Part shown: positions 26,454 to 34,092 of the stretch, in pieces
Layout: every line of letters begins with the position of its first letter
Numbering within the stretch: position 1 is the stretch's first letter
Source: Sphingomonas swuensis
Lineage (GTDB): Bacteria; Pseudomonadota; Alphaproteobacteria; Sphingomonadales; Sphingomonadaceae
Length of the DNA stretch: 64,000 nt
Assembly: GCF_039538045.1 (NCBI RefSeq)
Contig: NZ_BAABBQ010000001.1
Span: 704,001-768,000, forward strand
Direction: 5' to 3'
Made by a program: the position numbers and the translations under genes
The notes under the pieces: model-generated
The model's database searches: none
Told to the model about the DNA's origin: nothing
Seen by the model: the letters and a program-made list of their open reading frames with translations, nothing else

Positions 26454-28430
26454 TCAAGCGACGGCGCGCAGCCGCTCCTCCTGTTGTTGGCCAAGGGAAA
26501 GCAGCTGGGCGACGTCGAGGATCAACGCGACGTTGCCGTCTCCGAGGATCGTCGCTCCGGCGAAGATCGCGACGTCGCAATGAACCGGCGACATCGGCTT
26601 GATCACCGTCTGGTGGCTGCCGATGATCTGGTCGACCACCAGGCCGACCCGGTCCGACCCGGTCGAGATGATCACGATCTTCTGGTGGGTGTCGGGATTG
26701 ATGTCGCTGCTGAACAGCTCCCGCAGCCGCATGAAGGGCACCAGTTGGTCGCGCAGCGTAATCAGGCTTCGCCCGCGCGACCGCTGGTCCTCCTCGGTGC
26801 TGAGCTCGATGCACTCTTCGACCGCGGAGAGCGGGATGACGTAGCGCGCGGTGCCGACCCGGACGAGCAGACCGTCGATGATCGCCAGCGTCAGCGGGAT
26901 GCGGAGCGAGATGGTCGAGCCGAGCCCGGGCGTGCTGGCGACATCGATCGTCCCCCGAAGGCTCTCGATGGTGCGCTTGACGACGTCCATCCCGACCCCG
27001 CGCCCCGACAGGCTGGTCACCTGCTGGGCGGTCGAGAAGCCGGGGTGGAAGATCAGCTGGAGCAGCTCGTGCTCGCTTGCCGCCTGGCCGGGCTGAAGCA
27101 GCCCCTGCGCCTCGGCCCGGGCACGAACCCGCTCGAGCGCGATCCCGCGTCCGTCGTCGCGGATCTCGATGATGACCTCGCCGCCAGCCTGCCGCGCCGA
27201 CAGCCGGACCTGCCCCGCGGGAGGCTTGCCGGCGGCGCTTCGCTCGGCGGGAGTCTCGAGGCCATGGTCGCACGAGTTGCGGATGAGGTGGATCAGCGGA
27301 TCGGCGAGCCGCTCCATCACCGTCTTGTCGACCTCGGTGGTTTCGCCCTCGGTGCTGAGCTCGATCGTCTTGCCGGTATCTCGGGCGAGGTCGTGGACCA
27401 GTCGGCGGAAGCGGCCGAACAGCGTTGCGACGGGCACCATGCGGAGCACCATCATCGTGTCGCGAAGCTCGCCGGCCAGTCGCTCGATGTCCTCGGAAAT
27501 GGCGTGCAGGGTCTGGTTCGCCGCGCCGGCGCCGGCCTGCGCCAGCTGCGACAGGCGGCTCTGCACGATCACCAGCTCACCGACCCGATCCATCAGGAGA
27601 TCGAGGCGCTCGGCCGGGACACGGACCGTATCGCTGGCCTTGCCGGGCACGCCGCCGTCGTTGGCGGGTCGCCCGCGAGCGCTGCCCGGATCACTCGCAG
27701 GCGGCGCGCGGTCAGGTGCCTCATCGTCGGTGCCGGGCGGGTCCTCGGTGGGCAGCGCGCCAAGTTCCTCGAGCGTCAGTTCCATGTCGTCCATGACGAA
27801 GATGAAGACATCCTCGATCGCGTCGCGGCCGATGTCGCCGCGAAGCTCGACCGACCAGCCGATGTGGCATTCGGTCGGTACCAGTTCGCCGAGCGGCGGG
27901 ACCTGGTCGGTGAGGGCGACGACCTGCGCTTCGCCGAGGGCGCGAAGCTCGTCGAGGAGGACCAGCGGGTTGGTCCCGTTGGCCATCGCTTCGGGTGGCA
28001 GCCGGAAGGTCAGCTGCCAGCCGCGGCTTGACGGAAGCGCGGGTTCGCACGTGCCCGACGTCTCCATGGCCGCGCGCAGCCGCTCTAGGATCGCGTCGCC
28101 GGCCGCGACCGTCTCGGCGCTCGTGTCGCCAAGCAGTCGACGCATGTGGTCCTGCGCCGCCAGCACAACCGCGACCAGTTCGCGGGTTGCGGGCGACAGT
28201 TGCTTGCGGACCCTGTCGAACGCGCTCTCGCAATGGTGGGTGAAGCCCGCCAGCTGGTCGAAGCCGAACATCGCGCCCGAGCCCTTGAGCGTGTGGAGGC
28301 CGCGGAACACCGCGTCGATGAGGTCGCGGTCGTCGAGCGCGAAATCGAGATCGAGCAGCGCCTGCTCGACCTGGTCGAGCAGCTCGTTGGCCTCGGTCAG
28401 GAAGGCGGCAGCAGGATCGTTCGCGCTCAT
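26454..28430 (-). CDS. cheA: Chemotaxis sensor histidine kinase
   Basis: 658 residues from the ATG that overlaps the cheY stop codon. Domains: HPt 1-105 with phospho-His H46 (GLHTLKGSG), a middle segment with a CheY-binding-like region, dimerisation helices near 320-380, HATPase with the N-box HLIRNSCDHGLE, G1 DDGRGIALERV and G2 GRGVGMDVV, and a C-terminal CheW-like domain (LVRVGTARYVIPLSAVEEC). Phosphorylates CheY and CheB. Confidence 0.96.
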   Translation of the reverse strand: MSANDPAAAFLTEANELLDQVEQALLDLDFALDDRDLIDAVFRGLHTLKGSGAMFGFDQLAGFTHHCESAFDRVRKQLSPATRELVAVVLAAQDHMRRLLGDTSAETVAAGDAILERLRAAMETSGTCEPALPSSRGWQLTFRLPPEAMANGTNPLVLLDELRALGEAQVVALTDQVPPLGELVPTECHIGWSVELRGDIGRDAIEDVFIFVMDDMELTLEELGALPTEDPPGTDDEAPDRAPPASDPGSARGRPANDGGVPGKASDTVRVPAERLDLLMDRVGELVIVQSRLSQLAQAGAGAANQTLHAISEDIERLAGELRDTMMVLRMVPVATLFGRFRRLVHDLARDTGKTIELSTEGETTEVDKTVMERLADPLIHLIRNSCDHGLETPAERSAAGKPPAGQVRLSARQAGGEVIIEIRDDGRGIALERVRARAEAQGLLQPGQAASEHELLQLIFHPGFSTAQQVTSLSGRGVGMDVVKRTIESLRGTIDVASTPGLGSTISLRIPLTLAIIDGLLVRVGTARYVIPLSAVEECIELSTEEDQRSRGRSLITLRDQLVPFMRLRELFSSDINPDTHQKIVIISTGSDRVGLVVDQIIGSHQTVIKPMSPVHCDVAIFAGATILGDGNVALILDVAQLLSLGQQQEERLRAVA

Positions 28431-28795
28431 CGTCCGAGTACCTTCCGGGCGACCCGGATCAGCTGGTCGGGAACGAAGGGTTTGACGAGCCAACCGGTTG
28501 CGCCGGCGGCCTTGGCCTGCTGCTTCATGCTTTCCTCGGATTCGGTGGTGAGGAAGATGATCGGGGTGCCGCACTGGGCCGGGTCCCGACGCAGCTCCCG
28601 GATCATCGTCAGTCCGTCCATGTTCGGCATGTTCTGATCGGTGATGATCAGGTCGAACCGGGTGCCGCGCGACTTGTTCAACCCTTCGAGGCCGTCGCTC
28701 GCTTCCGTGACGACATAGCCCGCGCCGGTCAGCGCAATGCGGATCGCCATGCGCAGGCTCGGGCTGTCATCGACGGTAAGGATCGACGCACTCAT
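28427..28795 (-). CDS. cheY: CheY response regulator
   Basis: 122-residue lone receiver. D9/D10 acid pair, phospho-Asp D53 (IITDQNMPN), T83 and K105 (LVKPF) complete the active site. It carries the CheA signal to an effector. With no flagellar motor gene here, the effector could be a flagellum encoded elsewhere or the adjacent pilus. It overlaps both the STAS gene and cheA by 4 nt. Confidence 0.95.
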   Translation of the reverse strand: MSASILTVDDSPSLRMAIRIALTGAGYVVTEASDGLEGLNKSRGTRFDLIITDQNMPNMDGLTMIRELRRDPAQCGTPIIFLTTESEESMKQQAKAAGATGWLVKPFVPDQLIRVARKVLGR

Positions 28796-29103
28796 CGGGG
28801 CGCTGCTCCGTTGAACCAGAAGCCGATATCCTCGGCCGCAGGCTTGTCGAGGAAGCCGCCGCGGCGCAGCAGTTGCTCGACCGCGGGCGGGAAGGAGCCG
28901 GCGATTCCGAGCGACTTGGCCTGTCGGGCGGCAAGCTCGCGGGCGGCGCAGACGATCTGCACGAAGCTGAGGTCCACTTCCTCCAGCTCGGCAAGATCGA
29001 GGACGACGGCTTCGTGTCGCGCAAGCTCCGCCGCGACCGCCTCGGCGAAGGCCGGCGACGATGAAACCGTAATCGATCGGGGTGCCTTCAAGACCTCAGC
29101 CAC
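28792..29103 (-). CDS. STAS-domain protein heading the che operon
   Basis: 103 residues from GTG (TGAGGCGCT upstream). STAS-domain pattern: VVLDLAELEEVDLSFVQIVCAARELA, where S46 in VDLSF sits at the usual phosphorylated-serine position of anti-sigma antagonists, then SLGIAGSFPPAVEQLLRRGGF. STAS proteins head several alphaproteobacterial chemotaxis operons; their role there is unclear. Its stop codon overlaps the cheY start. Confidence 0.82.
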   Translation of the reverse strand: MAEVLKAPRSITVSSSPAFAEAVAAELARHEAVVLDLAELEEVDLSFVQIVCAARELAARQAKSLGIAGSFPPAVEQLLRRGGFLDKPAAEDIGFWFNGAAPR

Positions 29104-29536
29104 AGCGCCTCACAAGCCGGTTTGTCGCCGGGGCCGGCTGCGCTGGCTGGCGCAGGAACCGGCGACATTCTCTTGCGAGTTTTAGGAGGCCGTGGCGGAA
29201 GGCCGGGCGAGGACGGCGAAATATTGATGGGGGGTGCGCTGCGCCTCGGCAAGGAAAGGAGCGGGGCCTTAGCGGATGCGGCAGCCCGACGCCCACTTGC
29301 CTAGTAGGATTTCGTCGGGTCTACTCACCCGAACGGTTCGTTGAGATGGAGGCTTGTGCAGCGTTTCGCCAAGGTCACGGGGTATGTCGCGCGAGACACC
29401 CGCACCCTGGGAACTTCGAGAACTTTGCTTCTGAGATCTACTGCGAACGCATGAGCGCAGTGGATTGGGATATCGTCACAATAGGATACTCAGGGATCCC
29501 GAGGGGTTCGGCAAGAATGCAGAACCCCTGTGACCT
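29104..29536. other. 433-bp intergenic region, no convincing gene
   Basis: Lies between the start of the che operon and the end of ychF, so it must hold the che promoter, which I could not pin down. Base composition drops from about 29330 to 29500 (less GC than any nearby gene). A reading frame beginning ATG at 29346 has protein-like wording (HPHPGNFENFASEIYCERMS) but runs on into antisense ychF without a sensible stop codon; it may be a gene remnant. Confidence 0.5.
29502..29529 (-). terminator. Hairpin after ychF
   Basis: AGGGGTTC (29502-29509) and GAACCCCT (29522-29529), 8-bp stem, 12-nt loop. It lies 7 nt past the ychF stop codon in the direction of transcription; no T-run follows, so termination is only likely. 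Confidence 0.45.
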
Positions 29537-30637
29537 TCAGACGTTGAACTTGAAGTGCAGGACGTCACCGTCGTGCACCACATATTCCTTGCCCTCCTGG
29601 CGAAGCTTGCCCGCGTCGCGGGCGCCGCTTTCGCCATTGAGCGCGACATAGTCGTCATAGGCGATGGTCTCGGCGCGGATGAAGCCGCGCTCGAAGTCGG
29701 AGTGGATGGCACCTGCCGCCTGCGGAGCCTTGGCGCCCTTCTCGACCGTCCACGCCCGCGCTTCCTTGGGCCCGACGGTGAAGAAGGTGATGAGGTGGAG
29801 AAGATCGTATCCTGAGCGGATGACCCGGGCGAGGCCGGTTTCCTTGAGGCCCATCTCCTCGAGGAAGGCGAGCCGCTCGTCCATCTCCATGCCGATTAGC
29901 TCGGACTCGATCGCGGCCGAGACGACCACCGCGTTGGCGCCCTCGGCCTTGGCCTTAGCGAACACCTGTTCGGAGAGATCGTTGCCATTCGCGGCATCTT
30001 CCTCGTTGACGTTACAGACGTAGAGGATCGGCTTGGCGGTGATCAGCTGGGCCTGGGAGAAGACGCGCGCTTCCTCCTCGTCCTTGGGCTGGGTCAGCCG
30101 TGCCGGCTTGCCTTCGCGCAGCAGCTCGAGTGCCTGCGACAGGACCGAGGCCGCGATCTTGCTCTCCTTGTCGCCCTGCTGACCCTTCTTGACGAGGTTG
30201 GGGACGCGCTTCTCGAGGCTCTCGAGGTCGGCGAGGAGGAGCTCGGTCTCTACGACCTCGGCATCGGCCAGCGGATCGACCTTGTTGGCGACATGCTGGA
30301 TGTCGTCATTCTCGAAGCAGCGCAGCACGTGGACGATCGCGTCCACCTCGCGGATGTTGCCGAGGAACTGGTTGCCGAGGCCCTCGCCCTGGCTCGCGCC
30401 CTTCACCAGGCCCGCGATGTCGACGAAGCCGAGCTGGGTCGCGATGATCTTGGCCGAGCCCGCAATCGAAGCGAGCTTGTCGAGGCGCGGGTCTGGAACC
30501 GCGACCTGCCCGACATTGGGCTCGATCGTACAGAAGGGATAGTTCGCCGCCTGCGCCGCCTGAGTCTCGGTCAGCGCATTGAAGAGGGTCGATTTGCCGA
30601 CGTTCGGCAAGCCGACGATGCCGCAGCGGAAGCCCAT
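29537..30637 (-). CDS. ychF: Redox-regulated ATPase/GTPase YchF (Obg family)
   Basis: 366 residues, the standard length. G1 P-loop GLPNVGKST at the N-terminus, G3 region FVDIAGLVKGASQGEGLGN, the coiled-coil insertion near 130-190, ILYVCNVNEE in place of the NKxD motif (the ATP-preferring YchF spelling), and the C-terminal TGS domain ending GKEYVVHDGDVLHFKFNV. Ribosome-associated translation factor. Confidence 0.97.
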   Translation of the reverse strand: MGFRCGIVGLPNVGKSTLFNALTETQAAQAANYPFCTIEPNVGQVAVPDPRLDKLASIAGSAKIIATQLGFVDIAGLVKGASQGEGLGNQFLGNIREVDAIVHVLRCFENDDIQHVANKVDPLADAEVVETELLLADLESLEKRVPNLVKKGQQGDKESKIAASVLSQALELLREGKPARLTQPKDEEEARVFSQAQLITAKPILYVCNVNEEDAANGNDLSEQVFAKAKAEGANAVVVSAAIESELIGMEMDERLAFLEEMGLKETGLARVIRSGYDLLHLITFFTVGPKEARAWTVEKGAKAPQAAGAIHSDFERGFIRAETIAYDDYVALNGESGARDAGKLRQEGKEYVVHDGDVLHFKFNV

Positions 30638-30682
30638 GGGTAATCCTTGTGTTTTCGGGTTTGCCCGCCCTCTAGCGAGGGA

Positions 30683-31264
30683 TCAGGCGAAATTGAAGCT
30701 GACGCTCAGTCGTTCGCCCTTGGCGCTCCCGGCAAGCACCTCGTGCCGAAGCCAGCTTTCCCAAAGCAGGAGCTGGCCGGGGCGGGGATGCACGGTGACG
30801 AAGGGCAGGAGCGGCTCGGGCGCGTCGGACCGACGGGTCGGGGCAGCCATCATCATCGGCAGGCGCGGGTCCTCGAAGCGGATCGCCCCGCCGCCCTCGG
30901 GTACCTCGACGTAGAGGGTGCCGCTGAGGATCGAGTGGGGGTGGATGTGCGCGCTGTGATGCCCGCCCGGCTTGAGCAGGTTGACCCACAGGCTGTTAAG
31001 CTTCGGCCTGCAGTCCCAGGCCAGCGCCTTTGCAAAGGTCGCTGCCTGGCGGGTCAGAAGCCGCGCGAGGTCGGCGAAGACCGGATCGCGGCGGGGCAAG
31101 TCGTTCAGCGAGGCATAGCTGGTATAGCCGCGGTAGCCATGCTCCTTCGCCCAAACGACGCCGGCGCGGTCGTCGGTTGCAAGGCTGCGGATCGAATGAG
31201 CGAGTTCGCCGAGGTCGAGGCTCAGTTCGGCTTCATAGAGCGGAGTGGCGAAAAGCTGGCGCAT
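30683..31264 (-). CDS. 2OG-Fe(II) oxygenase family protein (TIGR02466-like)
   Basis: 193 residues; the ATG shares a base with the pth stop codon (TGATG), so it is coupled to pth. The double-stranded beta-helix iron motif can be read as HSAHIHPHSILSGTLYVEVPE, with the distal histidine in LRHEVLAG and a 2-oxoglutarate-binding Arg/Ser in GERLSVSFNF. The N-terminus MRQLFATPLYEAEL fits the TIGR02466 type. Target unknown. Coupling to pth and rplY hints at a translation-linked hydroxylation, which is inference. Confidence 0.8.
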   Translation of the reverse strand: MRQLFATPLYEAELSLDLGELAHSIRSLATDDRAGVVWAKEHGYRGYTSYASLNDLPRRDPVFADLARLLTRQAATFAKALAWDCRPKLNSLWVNLLKPGGHHSAHIHPHSILSGTLYVEVPEGGGAIRFEDPRLPMMMAAPTRRSDAPEPLLPFVTVHPRPGQLLLWESWLRHEVLAGSAKGERLSVSFNFA

Positions 31265-31836
31265 CAGCTGTCCTGCAGCCGCATCGCGACATCGTTCATG
31301 AAGCGGGTGTCGTCCCCCGACGCCAGCCACTCGGCCTCGGCGGCGATGGCGGCGAGAAGGTCGGACAAAGGCTCCATCTCGCTCTTGTGATAGTTGCCCA
31401 GCACGTGCGGCGTCACCCGCTCCTTGGAGCCGGGATGGCCGATGCCGATGCGGACACGGCGGAAGTCGGGCCCGAGCGCGGCATTGATCGAGCGCAGGCC
31501 ATTGTGCCCGGCAAGACCCCCACCGACGCGCACCTTGACCTTCATTGGGGCAAGGTCGAGCTCGTCGTGGAAAACGGTGAGGGCGGTCTCGTCGAGCTTG
31601 TAGAAGCGCAGCGCCTGCTGAACCGAGTCGCCGCTGTCGTTCATGAAGGTCTGCGGCTTGAGCAGCAGCACCTTGGATGGGCCGATCCGTCCCTCGGATA
31701 CGAGGCCACGGAATTTTTTGGTCCAGGGGCCGAAACGATGGACTTCGGCGATGACGTCGGCGGCCATGAAGCCGACATTGTGCCGGTGCAGCGCATATTG
31801 CGCGCCGGGGTTACCGAGGCCGGTCCAGATCTGCAT
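31264..31836 (-). CDS. pth: Peptidyl-tRNA hydrolase
   Basis: 190 residues. Recycles peptidyl-tRNA by cleaving the ester bond. Seen: WTGLGNPGAQYALHRHNVGF with the catalytic His in RHNVG, KPQTFMNDSG, the DELDL segment, GGGLAGHNGLRSI and RIGIGHPG. It follows rplY, the common rplY-pth-ychF neighbourhood, here with an oxygenase inserted before ychF. Confidence 0.97.
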   Translation of the reverse strand: MQIWTGLGNPGAQYALHRHNVGFMAADVIAEVHRFGPWTKKFRGLVSEGRIGPSKVLLLKPQTFMNDSGDSVQQALRFYKLDETALTVFHDELDLAPMKVKVRVGGGLAGHNGLRSINAALGPDFRRVRIGIGHPGSKERVTPHVLGNYHKSEMEPLSDLLAAIAAEAEWLASGDDTRFMNDVAMRLQDS

Positions 31837-31845
31837 GGTGGGAAA

Positions 31846-31874
31846 CTCCCCTCCCGCGAAGCGCGGGAGGGGAG
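31846..31874 (-). promoter_or_regulatory. 13-bp hairpin between rplY and pth
   Basis: Perfect arms CTCCCCTCCCGCG (31846-31858) and CGCGGGAGGGGAG (31862-31874) with a 3-nt loop fill almost the whole 44-bp rplY-pth gap. On the minus strand only TTTCCC follows before the pth start. It may lower readthrough into pth, mark an RNase site, or stabilise the rplY mRNA. Confidence 0.6.
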
Positions 31875-31880
31875 AGCCAA

Positions 31881-32510
31881 TTACTCGGCTTCAGTTCCAG
31901 CTTCCGCTGCGTCTTCTTCGGCATCGCCGGCATCGCTCTTCATCGACGACGGGGCGACGATGGTGGCAATGGTGAAGTCGCGATCGGTGATGGTCGGAGT
32001 CGCGCCCTTCGGCAGGGTGACGTTCGAGATGTGGATCGAATCGCCGACGTCGAGGCCCTTGAGGCTGATCTCGATGTCGTCCGCGATCTCGGACGCGTCG
32101 CAGGAGAGTTCGATCTCGTGCTTGACGATGTTGAGAACCGCGCCGCGCTTGATGCCCGGGCTTTCCTCTTCGTCGGTGAAGCGCACCGGCACCGCGACGG
32201 TGACCTTGCTGTGCTCACCGATGCGCAGGAAGTCGACATGGACCGGACGGCTGGTGACCGGATGGAACTGCACGTCCTTGGGCAGGGTGCGGGTCGTCTT
32301 GCCACCGGCATCGATCATCACGACCGAGTTCATGAAGTGACCGGTCGACAGCATCTTGGCGAGGAGCTTCTCTTCGACGTGGATGCTCAGTGGCTCCTGA
32401 TTGGCGCCGTAGACAACGGCGGGGACCCGGCCTTGATTACGCAGCTCACGGGAGGCTCCCTTGCCAGCCCGGTCGCGCGTCTCGGCGGTCAGCGACAGCT
32501 GTTCGCTCAT
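31881..32510 (-). CDS. rplY: 50S ribosomal protein L25 (CTC form)
   Basis: 209 residues, so the long TL5/CTC form with an added C-terminal beta domain rather than the 94-residue E. coli type. Binds 5S rRNA. N-terminal domain: [36 protein letters not shown], the [10 protein letters not shown] strand; C-terminal domain with [20 protein letters not shown]; acidic tail [18 protein letters not shown] ribosome site. Confidence 0.96.
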   Translation of the reverse strand: MSEQLSLTAETRDRAGKGASRELRNQGRVPAVVYGANQEPLSIHVEEKLLAKMLSTGHFMNSVVMIDAGGKTTRTLPKDVQFHPVTSRPVHVDFLRIGEHSKVTVAVPVRFTDEEESPGIKRGAVLNIVKHEIELSCDASEIADDIEISLKGLDVGDSIHISNVTLPKGATPTITDRDFTIATIVAPSSMKSDAGDAEEDAAEAGTEAE

Positions 32511-32675
32511 GCGTGCATTCCTTTAAAAGAGTAAGTTACCGCTCCCCACGCCTCCAGGGATGACCATGCAGGAGCGGGCGGGCGCATAGCGCGGGCGGGG
32601 CGAGATGGCAAATCAGGTTGCCGTCTTACGGCGCCAGTGCGAGCCCCGCGTCCGATTGCGCAAGTCAGGTCACTG

Positions 32676-32693
32676 CCCCTGCTCGCGCAGGGG
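32676..32693 (-). terminator. Hairpin after the pseudouridine synthase gene
   Basis: CCCCTGC (32676-32682) and GCAGGGG (32687-32693) with a 4-nt loop (GCGA when read on the minus strand), 7 nt past the stop codon. No T-run. Confidence 0.45.
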
Positions 32694-32699
32694 AGAAGG

Positions 32700-33602
32700 T
32701 CACTTGAGCGTCTGGCGGAAGCGGAAGAGTTCCTCGCGCTGGACCTCGCCGACCTGACCGGGGTCGAGTTCCTCCATCGAGAAGGGGCCGTAGCTGGTCC
32801 GGATGAGGCGGCTGACCTGCATCCCGAGATGCGCGAGGACATTGCGGACCTCGCGATTCTTTCCTTCGGTCAGCGCAAGCTCGATCCAGCAATTGCGACC
32901 GGTCCGCCGCTCGAGGTTGGCGTCGATCGACCCGTAGCGGATGCCGTCGATCTCGATTCCCTCGGACAACTCCTCGAGTTGCGCCTGGCTGACGTCGCCG
33001 AACGCGCGGGCGCGATAGCGGCGGACGACCGCACTCGAGGGAAGCTCGAGCTTGCGCTTCAGCTCGCCGTCGTTGGTGAGGAGCAACAGCCCCTCGGTCA
33101 TGAAGTCGAGTCGGCCGACCGGCATGACCCGCGGAAGGCCTGGCGGGAGCCGGTCATAGATGGTCGGCCGGCCCTTCGGATCGAAGGCGGCGGTCAGGCA
33201 GCCGGCCGGCTTGTAGAAGCGCCAGAGCCGGGCGGCCTCAGGCGGCGCCACCGGCTTGCCGTCGACGGTAACCCCCCGAAGATTGTCGAGCAGGGTCGCA
33301 GGCGTGGTCAGGACATCGCCGTCAAGCGCGATCCGCCCATCGGCAATCATCCGTTCGATGTCGCGGCGGGATGCCACGCCGGCGCGCGCGAGGAGCTTCG
33401 CGATGCGCTGCGGACCTTCGCTCCGCTCGGCCGGCGCTCCGCCGGCACGCTTCGGCGACGGTGCCTTGCCGGCCGGCAGCTTGCGAGCCGCGCCGTCGGT
33501 GCCGGCCCGGATTGTGGCAGGCGGGCCACGGCGCGCCGCATTGTTGTTTTTCTGCGACCGGTCTTGCGGACCACGAGCGCCTGTTGTTCGTTGCGGGGGC
33601 AA
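32700..33602 (-). CDS. RNA pseudouridine synthase, RluB/RsuA family
   Basis: Modifies uridine in ribosomal RNA. An S4 RNA-binding domain (RIAKLLARAGVASRRDIERMIADGRI) is followed by the catalytic domain with the Asp in VGRLDFMTEGLLLLTNDG, then EGKNREVRNVLAHLG. It has a basic Ala/Gly/Arg N-terminal extension of about 65 residues. I chose TTG at 33602 (GAGG upstream), giving 300 residues; an ATG at 33644 would overlap the divergent response-regulator gene. Confidence 0.85.
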   Translation of the reverse strand: MPPQRTTGARGPQDRSQKNNNAARRGPPATIRAGTDGAARKLPAGKAPSPKRAGGAPAERSEGPQRIAKLLARAGVASRRDIERMIADGRIALDGDVLTTPATLLDNLRGVTVDGKPVAPPEAARLWRFYKPAGCLTAAFDPKGRPTIYDRLPPGLPRVMPVGRLDFMTEGLLLLTNDGELKRKLELPSSAVVRRYRARAFGDVSQAQLEELSEGIEIDGIRYGSIDANLERRTGRNCWIELALTEGKNREVRNVLAHLGMQVSRLIRTSYGPFSMEELDPGQVGEVQREELFRFRQTLK

Positions 33603-33626
33603 AAGGTTTATCCTCAAGGGCAAGAC

Positions 33627-34088
33627 ATGCTGTTCGGCAGACAATCACGGCACGTCAAGCGCATCCTGATCGTGGAGGACGAGCCGCTGGTGGCGTTCGA
33701 CAATGAGGTCATGGTCGAGGGCGCCGGTTACAAGGTCGTCGCGACCACCGACAACGTCGGTGATGCGCTGGCAGTGATTGCCCGCGAACAGAAGTCGGCG
33801 GATGGCGAGGGCGGCATCGACCTCGTGCTGACCGACATCACGCTTACCGGCCACCGCTCCGGGCGCGATCTGGCCGTCGAGTGTCGCAAGCTCGGCCTTC
33901 CGGTGCTGTTTGCCACCGCCACGCCACCTGAGCAGGCGGAGGAGCTTGCCGTCGGAGTCCTGATGAAGCCCTACAACGAGCGCCGCCTTAAGGCCGCCCT
34001 CAAGGCAGTGGAGCAGGTGCTGAGCGGCAAGTCCAAGGTGCGCCAGCCCGAGGGGATGATCCTCTACCCGGGGTCGCTCGCCGCCTGA
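33627..34088 (+). CDS. Single-domain response regulator
   Basis: 153 residues: one receiver with E17/D18, phospho-acceptor D70 (LVLTDITLTG), Thr in VLFATAT near 96-98 and K113 (LMKPYNERRL), plus a 30-residue tail with no DNA-binding domain. The VLFATAT wording is reminiscent of the FATGUY single-domain regulators of the alphaproteobacterial stress network, but the match is loose. No kinase is adjacent. An AAGGG ribosome site supports ATG 33627. A weak EcfG-like GGACC-N16-CGTT lies at 33568-33592. Confidence 0.88.
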   Translation: MLFGRQSRHVKRILIVEDEPLVAFDNEVMVEGAGYKVVATTDNVGDALAVIAREQKSADGEGGIDLVLTDITLTGHRSGRDLAVECRKLGLPVLFATATPPEQAEELAVGVLMKPYNERRLKAALKAVEQVLSGKSKVRQPEGMILYPGSLAA

Positions 34089-34092
34089 AGCA

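Noticed and set aside
17313..29103. Flagellar or type IV pilus genes within the chemotaxis operon
   Set aside because: Looked for fli, flg, mot and pil-like products on both strands and found none.
29346..29651. Plus-strand gene starting ATG 29346
   Set aside because: Protein-like only at the start; it continues antisense into ychF, and no ribosome site is convincing.
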